Shown here piece by piece: positions 1 to 6,333 of a stretch of DNA of 24,785 nucleotides. The notes under the pieces are model-generated. The model did not search any database. It was not told where the DNA came from and was given only the letters and a program-made list of their open reading frames with translations. This stretch comes from DATCIH01 sp036507955. Its GTDB lineage: Bacteria > Bacillota > Clostridia > Clostridiales > Clostridiaceae. The stretch spans positions 1 to 24,785 of the forward strand of contig DATCIH010000022.1 in assembly GCA_036507955.1 (NCBI GenBank), read 5' to 3'. Made by a program: the position numbers and the translations under genes. Position 1 is the stretch's first letter; each line of letters starts with the position of its first letter.

Positions 1-7
1 CTATAAT

Positions 8-75
8 GATAACCTCCTTTGTATTTATGCGGTTGACGAACCTGCATTTATTTTATCAAAGGAGGTTGTTTTTTT
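8..75 (+). terminator. Rho-independent terminator with branched loop
   Basis: An 11-bp perfect stem (11-21 with 57-67, extendable by wobble pairs to about 8-70) is followed by seven T residues (69-75) on the plus strand. The 35-nt loop contains a second, bulged hairpin around 29-46. It would end a plus-strand transcript entering from the left of the window, which converges on the DUF3010 gene. The minus strand has no T-run after the stem, so the terminator is one-directional. Confidence 0.7.
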
Positions 76-101
76 CTACTCATAGCTAAAAGCTTTTTAG
101 A

Positions 102-122
102 ACCACGGGCATAGCCCGTGGT
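102..122. repeat. GC-rich 9-bp perfect hairpin, possible IS200/IS605-type end
   Basis: The arms ACCACGGGC (102-110) and GCCCGTGGT (114-122) pair perfectly around a 3-nt loop, in sequence that is otherwise very AT-rich. A palindrome AAAAGCTTTT lies just to its left (88-97). Short GC-rich hairpins of this style mark the ends of IS200/IS605 elements. No tnpA or tnpB is visible here, so that reading is an inference. It could also be part of a 3' untranslated structure. Confidence 0.4.
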
Positions 123-142
123 ATTCAGTAAACTAATAAAAT

Positions 143-166
143 AAGGCAGTTATGAATAACTACCTT
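143..166 (-). terminator. Terminator of the DUF3010 gene
   Basis: The arms 143-152 and 157-166 pair over 10 positions with one non-Watson-Crick position. Read on the minus strand the hairpin is followed by a T-rich tail (ATTTTATT). It lies 20 nt beyond the stop codon at 187. Confidence 0.5.
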
Positions 167-186
167 AACTTTACTAAATATTTGAT

Positions 187-606
187 TTAATCATCAAGGC
201 CGCAAAAGGCAACATCAAAAGCAGCACGAAGGTTTTTATGAATATCCTCATATTTCTCCTCCGGAATCCTAGTCTTTTTCATAGTTGACGAAATTCTAGT
301 TGGATGTAATAGCTGCACTGGAATGGTGCTTAATTGTAAAATGGCCTCTATTTTAAAATCTGTTGGACTTGCAATAACTTTACCACTTGTTGATGGTCTT
401 CTAACACATAATTTATCAACGTTGCTTTGACGAATGAAGTTCTCTATAGCTTCATGAAAAGCTATTATTTGATTTTGATCACGATCGTCATCTAGATTTA
501 TTTGTTTAAGTTCTAATTTAGTTGGTGAAAAATCACGCTTATTACCTTCTAATATTACAATATTTGCTGCATTACCACTTATTTCAATTCCGCACACGGT
601 TTTCAT
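187..606 (-). CDS. DUF3010 family protein
   Basis: The 139-residue protein matches the DUF3010 pattern as I remember it. It opens with CGIEISGNAANIVIL, an Asp/Glu-bearing first beta strand like that of RNase H/RuvC-fold proteins. It continues with the LDDDRDQNQIIAFHEA segment, FKIEAILQL, and LLHPTRISSTMKKTRIPE near the end. The length is normal for the family. I chose the ATG at 606 because GGAGG sits 9 nt upstream. A TTG at 615 extends the frame by three codons but lies directly against the GGAGG. The molecular function of DUF3010 is not established. The gene stands alone with its own promoter and terminator, inside the segment that interrupts sigK, so it is probably cargo of that element. 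Confidence 0.7.
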   Translation of the reverse strand: MKTVCGIEISGNAANIVILEGNKRDFSPTKLELKQINLDDDRDQNQIIAFHEAIENFIRQSNVDKLCVRRPSTSGKVIASPTDFKIEAILQLSTIPVQLLHPTRISSTMKKTRIPEEKYEDIHKNLRAAFDVAFCGLDD

Positions 607-685
607 ACTGTTCAACCTCCAAATTATATTTATCTTTTATGTATAAGTCGTTATATACTAACACATAGTTCCATCCTTTTCCAAC

Positions 686-694
686 ATTATACCA
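686..694 (-). promoter_or_regulatory. Extended -10 promoter for the DUF3010 gene
   Basis: The minus strand reads TGGTATAAT (694 to 686), a perfect -10 hexamer with the TGN extension. No good -35 is present, which suits an extended -10 promoter. The 5' untranslated region would be about 75 nt. The rest of the 616-908 gap is AT-rich, and I see no further gene in it. Confidence 0.45.
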
Positions 695-908
695 TGAAAT
701 TTATATATATTTATAATTTATATATTGTCGCTGTCTAAAATTTCACAATACTTAGCAACGCAAAGTAGTGAAGCTATATTTATCTATAATGCCTTAAAAT
801 GATATAGTCAAAGTTCAAGGTAGTCCCTATGGAAACTTTATCTTCGCTTACTTAACCAGTATAATTATATTATACAAAGAATTGCTGTAGCTAAAAGGAG
901 ATACTTTT

Positions 909-1256
909 ATGAAAAATAAATTATATATTCTAGTATTTATAATCTGTATAATTCCAATCATCATATTATTCCCAAAATACAAAACTGCTTATTCAGGGAC
1001 ATATTACGCCAGTGGTGTAAATGAAGACTTAATATTAAATTCAGATAATACTTTTGATCTAAACGTTATTAGTTTCAAAAATAGTATAACGTTTAGTGGA
1101 ACCTACCGAATTTCTAATAATCAGATAGAATTACTACCTAATGATAAAAGTGGTATGCTTTTTATTAATAATATTACAAATGGTGAAATAATTGGTTCAG
1201 TTATTACCTTTAAGCCAGCTATAAATAGTTCAGCTACAATATTTACAAAAGCTTAA
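909..1256 (+). CDS. Small membrane-anchored or secreted beta-rich protein, unknown function
   Basis: This 115-residue protein has two Lys, then a hydrophobic run (about residues 5-21) that is a signal anchor or signal peptide without a lipobox Cys. The following domain of about 90 residues alternates polar and hydrophobic positions. It has two similar motifs, SGTYYASG and SGTYRISNNQIELLP, as in small lipocalin-like or beta-barrel extracellular domains. The ATG is preceded by AAAAGGAG at a good distance. It is the only plus-strand gene in the first 22 kb. Its last nine codons overlap the tail of the sigma-K reading frame on the other strand. I do not recognise a named family. Confidence 0.6.
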   Translation: MKNKLYILVFIICIIPIIILFPKYKTAYSGTYYASGVNEDLILNSDNTFDLNVISFKNSITFSGTYRISNNQIELLPNDKSGMLFINNITNGEIIGSVITFKPAINSSATIFTKA

Positions 1257-1631
1257 GGCTACATTATCTAATTGTTTCCGTGGCGGGTATATGGAATTTT
1301 CAATACATCTTGCAGCATAGGTAGCTAATCGTGTTCCCTTATTATTGTCAAAGGAATCAATTGCTTTTATTAAACCTACAGTGCCAATGGAAATCAAATC
1401 CTCTATATCTTTGCCAGGGTATGTATACTTCTTGACGATATGTGCAACTAGCCTAAGATTCCTTTCAACTAAAATTCCTTTTGCACAGATGTCTCCTTCC
1501 TTAAGCTGTTTTAGATAATATCGCTCCTCCTCTTCTTCCAACGGTTTAGGGAATGAACTACCACTTGATATGTAGGCTGTTAAAAAAGTTATATTCCCTA
1601 ACATATCAATAATATAATTAAAGAAAAACAA
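1230..1631 (-). CDS. sigK: Sigma-K N-terminal fragment, interrupted sporulation sigma factor
   Basis: Residues 1-112 align with sigma-K: a pro-sequence-like hydrophobic N-terminus (FLTAYISSGSSFPKPL), then region 2 with ERNLRLVAHIVKKY, DLISIGTVGLIKAIDSFD and RLATYAARCIEN. After Asn112 (codon 1296-1298) the sequence changes to 21 unrelated residues and a stop, where sigma-K would continue into its -10 and -35 recognition regions. This is the known interruption site of skin elements in Bacillus subtilis and Clostridioides difficile. The mother-cell sigma factor would therefore need excision of the element to be restored. The TTG start at 1631 has GGAGG 8 nt upstream. An internal ATG 27 nt later lacks one. 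The alternative is a dead remnant from a non-excisable insertion. The C-terminal half is not in the window. Confidence 0.85.
   Translation of the reverse strand: MFFFNYIIDMLGNITFLTAYISSGSSFPKPLEEEEERYYLKQLKEGDICAKGILVERNLRLVAHIVKKYTYPGKDIEDLISIGTVGLIKAIDSFDNNKGTRLATYAARCIENSIYPPRKQLDNVALSFCKYCS
1293..1298. mobile_element. Junction of sigK with inserted skin-like element
   Basis: Sigma-K homology ends after codons GAA AAT (minus strand, 1301-1296). The next triplet TCC departs from the conserved Glu-Ile-Leu-Met continuation. Everything to the left, at least 1.29 kb, is therefore probably element DNA. No integrase is visible in that part. Large serine recombinases catalyse excision in known skin elements. 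The exact crossover cannot be set without the other end. Confidence 0.65.
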
Positions 1632-1660
1632 ATAAAATTCCTCCCAATAGTGCTTATAAT

Positions 1661-1688
1661 ATACTATGTTTATTTTTGAAAATCGTGC
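1661..1688 (-). promoter_or_regulatory. Candidate sigma-E-type promoter of sigK
   Basis: The minus strand carries GCACGATT (1688-1681), 12 nt, then CATAGTAT (1668-1661). This loosely resembles the sigma-E -10 element CATACA-T and its AT-rich upstream element. The predicted start would leave a leader of about 24 nt that just holds the ribosome binding site, and sigma-E control of sigK is expected from known sporulation. The match is weak. Confidence 0.3.
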
Positions 1689-1704
1689 ATGTACCTAAAT
1701 ATAT

Positions 1705-3336
1705 TTATAATATACTATTTAATTTTTCTACTATCTCTTTAAAAATTGGAGTAGCTGTACTTCCTCCACTTTCAGTAACAACATCAATATTTTTTACAAA
1801 GACCACCATGGAATAATTGATGTTTTTCACAGTAAAAAATCCTACAAACCATCCATCACTATATTTCTTATTATTTTCATTTCTTTCAGTAGTACCTGTT
1901 TTTCCACCTATTATAATTTGGTCTGATATTGCCTGTATTGCAGTACCTTTTTTAACTACATCTAACATTTGTGTCTTTAGCTTATCCGCCGTAGTTTTGC
2001 TTATGGCCCGATTAGTTTTATTGTCTTTAGTAAGAATCTGATTATTAGAATCATCCACATAAGCATCTACAATGTAAGGTTTAACATATATTCCTTCATT
2101 TACAACAGTATTAGGTATACTTATAGCTTGAAGAGGGGTTATTTGCATGTTTTGTCCAATAGAAATAAGTCTAGAACCCCCAGCATTGTCTATTGGTTTT
2201 ACATAATCGCCCTTAACTTCGGTATTTATGTTTAAAACTCTATTAAATATGCCTTGATTTTCTGCATTAGCTATAAAATTTTTATAACCTACAATATTTC
2301 CTACTTGAGCGAATATATTGTTACATGAATCAACTAAAGCATCACTTACAGGTATAGTACCATGGTTTTCCTGGCACAAGGAACTAGCCGTATTAGTATT
2401 ACATGTAAAAATTTGATCTGTTGATATTTTCCCTTCCTCAAGTCCAGCTTCTTCAACTATAACTTTAAAAATTGAACCAGGATAATAACCGTTTATGGTA
2501 CTAGAACCAAGATTAACATTAGGCAATGTATCATCTCTTTGAGCTATAGCCTTTATTTTACCAGTGGAGCTTTCCATGAGGACTGCCCCTACTTGTTCAA
2601 AGCCACTATACTTATCCTCGGTTAGAATACTTTTAATCTCATCATTAATATCCTTATCAACAGTTAATTTTACATTCATATTTTTTTTGCTCTTATCTAT
2701 CTTATCTAGGCTTATTATCCCATCATTACTTTTAGTGAAGTTCTCTGTTCCTGGAGTATTGTTTTTAACATTTTCTTTTATTTCATTTTGTAGAGAACCT
2801 GTTCCTATGGAGGTATCTTTTTTACTACTTAAAAGTAAAGTTATGATATTATAAGCTTCGCTTTGATCGGATTGTTCATACTTATATAGGTAAGTGCCCT
2901 TTACCCCGTCCACAGCCTTTAATTTGTTATAAGTATCTTCATCTATACTGAAGTATAATTTTTGATTAGTAGAACTATTTTTATTGTTAATTACATTATC
3001 TACATCGTAATCCTTATTATAAGTTTTCAATATATATTGAAACTTAAGAAGAGTTTCTCTATCGGTATCAGCATTAAACATCCTATAGGTGGCAGGGATA
3101 ATAACACAATTAAATTTATCTATAAATTTAATTAAACTTCTCCCTTTGCAATCTAATATATCATAATTAATATCTGATAGTTTCTCACCATAGGTATATT
3201 GACTTTCTGCTTCGCTTGTGTAAATTGTAGAATTATCCATTGCGATGAGTTTCAATTTATAAATTAATAATAGAAAAATTATAAAAAATAATGTAAATAT
3301 CAAATAAATTCTTTTTTTAGTAGTAATTAAAGACAT
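1705..3336 (-). CDS. Class B-type penicillin-binding protein (transpeptidase)
   Basis: The 543-residue protein has a positive N-terminus, one membrane anchor (about residues 10-33), a 190-residue poorly conserved extracellular region and a C-terminal penicillin-binding transpeptidase domain. The active-site motifs are SIFK (Ser288-Lys291, within YYPGSIFK), SCN (337-339) and KTG (479-481, within GGKTGTTE). It should cross-link peptidoglycan on the outer face of the membrane. No glycosyltransferase domain is present. I start at 3336 because GGAGG lies 9 nt upstream. An upstream in-frame ATG would add ten residues with no site of its own. It lies 48 nt after the U32 peptidase gene and directly before sigK, so a role in sporulation cell-wall synthesis is possible but only inferred. 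Confidence 0.85.
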   Translation of the reverse strand: MSLITTKKRIYLIFTLFFIIFLLLIYKLKLIAMDNSTIYTSEAESQYTYGEKLSDINYDILDCKGRSLIKFIDKFNCVIIPATYRMFNADTDRETLLKFQYILKTYNKDYDVDNVINNKNSSTNQKLYFSIDEDTYNKLKAVDGVKGTYLYKYEQSDQSEAYNIITLLLSSKKDTSIGTGSLQNEIKENVKNNTPGTENFTKSNDGIISLDKIDKSKKNMNVKLTVDKDINDEIKSILTEDKYSGFEQVGAVLMESSTGKIKAIAQRDDTLPNVNLGSSTINGYYPGSIFKVIVEEAGLEEGKISTDQIFTCNTNTASSLCQENHGTIPVSDALVDSCNNIFAQVGNIVGYKNFIANAENQGIFNRVLNINTEVKGDYVKPIDNAGGSRLISIGQNMQITPLQAISIPNTVVNEGIYVKPYIVDAYVDDSNNQILTKDNKTNRAISKTTADKLKTQMLDVVKKGTAIQAISDQIIIGGKTGTTERNENNKKYSDGWFVGFFTVKNINYSMVVFVKNIDVVTESGGSTATPIFKEIVEKLNSIL

Positions 3337-3384
3337 AAAAATACACCTCCATAATATTGTTTCCAACTAGGAGGTGTTATAATC

Positions 3385-4605
3385 CTATTTTTTACTTTTA
3401 ATTAACATATCTCCAGACTTTAATTCCTCATTACTTTTAAATGTAAAAAGCATTTGAGCTCTTGGGGCAGATAAAATTTTATTGTTATCAATATCCTTCA
3501 TGTCTGTAAGGCTGATTTCAAATATGCTTTTAAAGGGGCTTAATACTTCTACTTTATCATTGTCAAAAACCTTATTTCTTTGTTCAATAATATATCTACC
3601 AACTTCCTTATCATATTCTTTTACAATTCCAACAATATCATATTCTCTTATATATGTACTGGAAGAATAAATCTGGCTATCCTTTTCTCCAAAATAAAAG
3701 CCTGTAAAATATTGTCTATGACTTACTTTTTCTAAATTATATAACCAATTTTCATCATAGACAAAATTCTCTTTAGAAGCCATATACTTATCTATAGCTT
3801 CTCTATAGGTTTTAACCACCATTGCAACATAATAGGAACTCTTCATCCTACCTTCCAGCTTAAAAGAGGTTATACCGCTTTCTAGGAGCTCTGGTATATG
3901 CTCTATCATACATAAATCCTTAGAATTTAATATATAGGTGCCTTTATCATCTTCTTCAATTTGAAAATACTGACCAGGTCTCTTTTCTTCTTGCAGGAAG
4001 TACTTATATCTACAAGGCTGAGCACATTCACCCCTATTTGAATCTCTTCCCGTCATATAATTAGAAAGTAAGCATCTGCCTGAGTATGCCATACACATTG
4101 AACCATGTATAAATGCCTCCAGTTCACAATCCTCTGGTAAGTTTTGACGTATTGTTTCAATTTCTTTAAGAGACAATTCTCTTGCAAGAATAATTCTTTT
4201 CACACCCTGTTTATGCCAAAATAAAGCTGACTTCCAATTGGTATTATTCGCTTGGGTACTTAAATGTATATCCATACTAGGCAATACTTCTTTTATTGTC
4301 ATAAATATACCAGGATCAGAAACTATGAGAGCATCAACCCTTAAATCATTAAGCTCTATTAAGTATTCTTCAAGACCGGGAAGGTCATCATTATGCGGAA
4401 ATACATTTAAAGTGACATACACCTTAACATTGCTTTTATGTGCATAATCAATTCCTTTAATGAGGTCCTCTCTGGTAAAATTATCTGAAAATGCTCTTAG
4501 GTTTAATTTTTGCCCACCTAAATATACTGCATTTGCACCAAAATCCACAGCTTTTTTTAATTTTTCTAAATTACCTGCCGGTGCTAATAACTCTATATTT
4601 TTCAT
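3385..4605 (-). CDS. trhP: Peptidase U32 family protein, probable tRNA uridine hydroxylase TrhP
   Basis: The 406-residue protein begins MKNIELLAPAGNLEKLK, the standard U32 opening. It contains the U32 signature EAFIHGSMCMAYSGRCLLS (residues 163-181) followed by GECAQPC. Cys171, Cys178, Cys194/198 and Cys232 are candidates for the Fe-S ligands. Family members YrrN/YrrO in Bacillus and YegQ in Escherichia coli are needed for 5-hydroxyuridine at tRNA position 34, despite the peptidase name. The gene begins 3 nt after the trmR stop, and TrmR methylates that same product, which supports this role over proteolysis. Bacillus has two tandem paralogues, whereas here there is one. An alternative is the 23S rRNA hydroxylase RlhA branch, which is usually longer. 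Confidence 0.82.
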   Translation of the reverse strand: MKNIELLAPAGNLEKLKKAVDFGANAVYLGGQKLNLRAFSDNFTREDLIKGIDYAHKSNVKVYVTLNVFPHNDDLPGLEEYLIELNDLRVDALIVSDPGIFMTIKEVLPSMDIHLSTQANNTNWKSALFWHKQGVKRIILARELSLKEIETIRQNLPEDCELEAFIHGSMCMAYSGRCLLSNYMTGRDSNRGECAQPCRYKYFLQEEKRPGQYFQIEEDDKGTYILNSKDLCMIEHIPELLESGITSFKLEGRMKSSYYVAMVVKTYREAIDKYMASKENFVYDENWLYNLEKVSHRQYFTGFYFGEKDSQIYSSSTYIREYDIVGIVKEYDKEVGRYIIEQRNKVFDNDKVEVLSPFKSIFEISLTDMKDIDNNKILSAPRAQMLFTFKSNEELKSGDMLIKSKK

Positions 4606-4608
4606 ATA

Positions 4609-5256
4609 TCAATCTCTCCTAGTCGTTACGGAAATTCCATCTCCAATAGGTAACACAGTAGTTAAAAGTTTTGGATCCTCAGTAATTAGCTTTAAAAATT
4701 CTTTCATTCTCTTTACTATAGTAATCTTTCTTCTTTTTACCAATTCCTTTGATGCAACCATACCTCTAAATAGAACATTGTCAGCTATTATTATCCCGTC
4801 CTTATTTAAAAGCTTTAAGCAAAAGGGAAGATAATGATTATAATGACCTTTACCTGCATCAATAAAAATTAAATCAAAATTTTCCTGCAGGCAGCTGAGG
4901 ACTTCTAGACAGTCCCCTTCTATTATTTTTATACGATCCGTACAATTATATTTATTTATATTATTTTGAGCAATTGAAATTAAATCTTTATCCTTTTCTA
5001 CAGTAATGAGCTTTTCTATACATTCATTATTAATAGCCATCATAAGGGAAGAATATCCGATAGCAGTTCCTAACTCTAAAACATTTTTGGGCTTTTTAAT
5101 ATTAACCATCAGATTTAAAAAATTAGCAGTTTCTTTTCTTATAATAGGTATAGAATCTTTTTTCCCAGCATCTTCTATCTCTTTTAATATTCCATTATTT
5201 TCAGGTATCATATCAATTATAAAGTTTTCCATATAATCAAAATTTATACCACTCAT
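4609..5256 (-). CDS. trmR: tRNA 5-hydroxyuridine methyltransferase (O-methyltransferase family 3)
   Basis: The 215-residue protein is a class I SAM-dependent O-methyltransferase of the catechol-methyltransferase type. Motif I is NVLELGTAIGYSS (residues 58-70). The metal and catalytic residues fall in FIDAGKGHY (Asp133) and IIIADNVLFRG (Asp159, Asn160). YrrM/TrmR of Bacillus converts 5-hydroxyuridine-34 to 5-methoxyuridine using Mg2+. The order mltG-trmR-U32 matches yrrL-yrrM-yrrN, which gives the specific call. Start ATG at 5256 follows GGAGC. It begins 10 nt after mltG. Confidence 0.85.
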   Translation of the reverse strand: MSGINFDYMENFIIDMIPENNGILKEIEDAGKKDSIPIIRKETANFLNLMVNIKKPKNVLELGTAIGYSSLMMAINNECIEKLITVEKDKDLISIAQNNINKYNCTDRIKIIEGDCLEVLSCLQENFDLIFIDAGKGHYNHYLPFCLKLLNKDGIIIADNVLFRGMVASKELVKRRKITIVKRMKEFLKLITEDPKLLTTVLPIGDGISVTTRRD

Positions 5257-5266
5257 TTATTGCTCC

Positions 5267-6307
5267 TTAATATCCATTTTTCTTTCTATTTGCTTCTGAT
5301 ACTTTTACAGCTTGATTATGAAGTGACAAATTTTCAGAAAAAAAATGAGAATTGCTACCGTCAAACTTAGCAACAAAATATAAATACTTTGTTGTCTCAG
5401 GTTTCATGGCTGCAAGAAGAGATGCCTTACCTGGATTACCAATTGGCCCTACAGGTAAACCTGTATTTAAATAGGTATTATAGGGAGAAATTATCGCTAT
5501 ATCCTTGTAGCTTAGAACTAGCTTATGAACTCCTAATATATACTCCACAGTAGCACAAGATTGAAGTTTCATGCCACTTTTCAATCTATTATTAAAAACA
5601 CCAGCAATTACACTTCTCTCATCTTTAACAATAGCTTCTCCTTCAACTATGGAAGCTAAAGTTACTATATTATCTATTTTATCTTGTTCAAAAATTAAAT
5701 TATTATCCTTCTCTAGACCTGCAACAACCTGATCAAATCTATCTAGCATTTTTTTAATTATAACTTGTCCTGTCATCCCTTTCTTTAATTCGTAGGAATC
5801 TGGGAACATATAACCTTCTAAGGCATATTTTCTATTAGGTATAGGTTTAATTGAAGGGGGTAGGATGTACTTTTGGCAATCTTCTAAAAAAGTAGTCTTA
5901 TCAAGAATACCTTTTTCTGCAAGTTTATCGGCTATTTTCTCAATAGTATATCCTTCTGGAATTGTAACTAAAATAAAATCTGTATCAACATTTCCTTTGT
6001 TTAAATCACTAATTAGCTGTTTTAAACTAATGTCTTTACTAAAAGAGTAAGTACCAGGCTTTATATTAGTATTTAAATTATTGTTTTTAATATAAAGCTT
6101 AATTACAGACATATTTCCAACTTCTCCATTACTATTTAAGTTCTTGAGTACACTATAAAGGTTATCTCCAGTTTTTACATGAACCACAATTGAACTCGTG
6201 ATTTTCAAAGGATGCCTTATGATTTCACTAAAGTTTAAATAAGCAATTCCAAATAAAGAAAAAACTATAAAGAAAAAGATAAATAAACTAATAATAAATT
6301 TTTTCAA
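5267..6307 (-). CDS. mltG: Endolytic transglycosylase MltG (YceG-like)
   Basis: The 346-residue protein has one N-terminal membrane segment (about residues 3-23) and a LysM-like region (VKTGDNLYSVLKNLN). The YceG catalytic domain shows LEGYMFPDSYEL, LASIVEGEA with the putative catalytic Glu222, LQSCATVEYILG, and the terminal SPYNTYLNTGLPVGPIGNPG motif. The enzyme cuts glycan strands at the membrane and is thought to set their length or release nascent chains. The common EKE around the catalytic Glu is EGE here, a minor variation. The start is TTG at 6307 with an AGG-type site. The gene lies 26 nt after typA. Co-transcription with the penicillin-binding protein downstream would join two wall enzymes in one operon. 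Confidence 0.92.
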   Translation of the reverse strand: MKKFIISLFIFFFIVFSLFGIAYLNFSEIIRHPLKITSSIVVHVKTGDNLYSVLKNLNSNGEVGNMSVIKLYIKNNNLNTNIKPGTYSFSKDISLKQLISDLNKGNVDTDFILVTIPEGYTIEKIADKLAEKGILDKTTFLEDCQKYILPPSIKPIPNRKYALEGYMFPDSYELKKGMTGQVIIKKMLDRFDQVVAGLEKDNNLIFEQDKIDNIVTLASIVEGEAIVKDERSVIAGVFNNRLKSGMKLQSCATVEYILGVHKLVLSYKDIAIISPYNTYLNTGLPVGPIGNPGKASLLAAMKPETTKYLYFVAKFDGSNSHFFSENLSLHNQAVKVSEANRKKNGY

Positions 6308-6333
6308 GACAATCCTACCCCTCTAAATTAAAA

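Noticed and set aside
750..850. A GCAACGCAAAG segment resembling the core of a c-di-GMP-I riboswitch upstream of the gene at 909
   Set aside because: The GGGACGCAAAGCC context, the tetraloop-receptor parts and the paired stems are not present. The resemblance is limited to about eight bases.
1654..1718. A 14-bp direct repeat TTATAATATACTAT (1654-1667 and 1705-1718) flanking the sigK promoter region
   Set aside because: The sequence is almost pure A/T and the second copy includes the stop codon of the upstream gene. Chance is sufficient.
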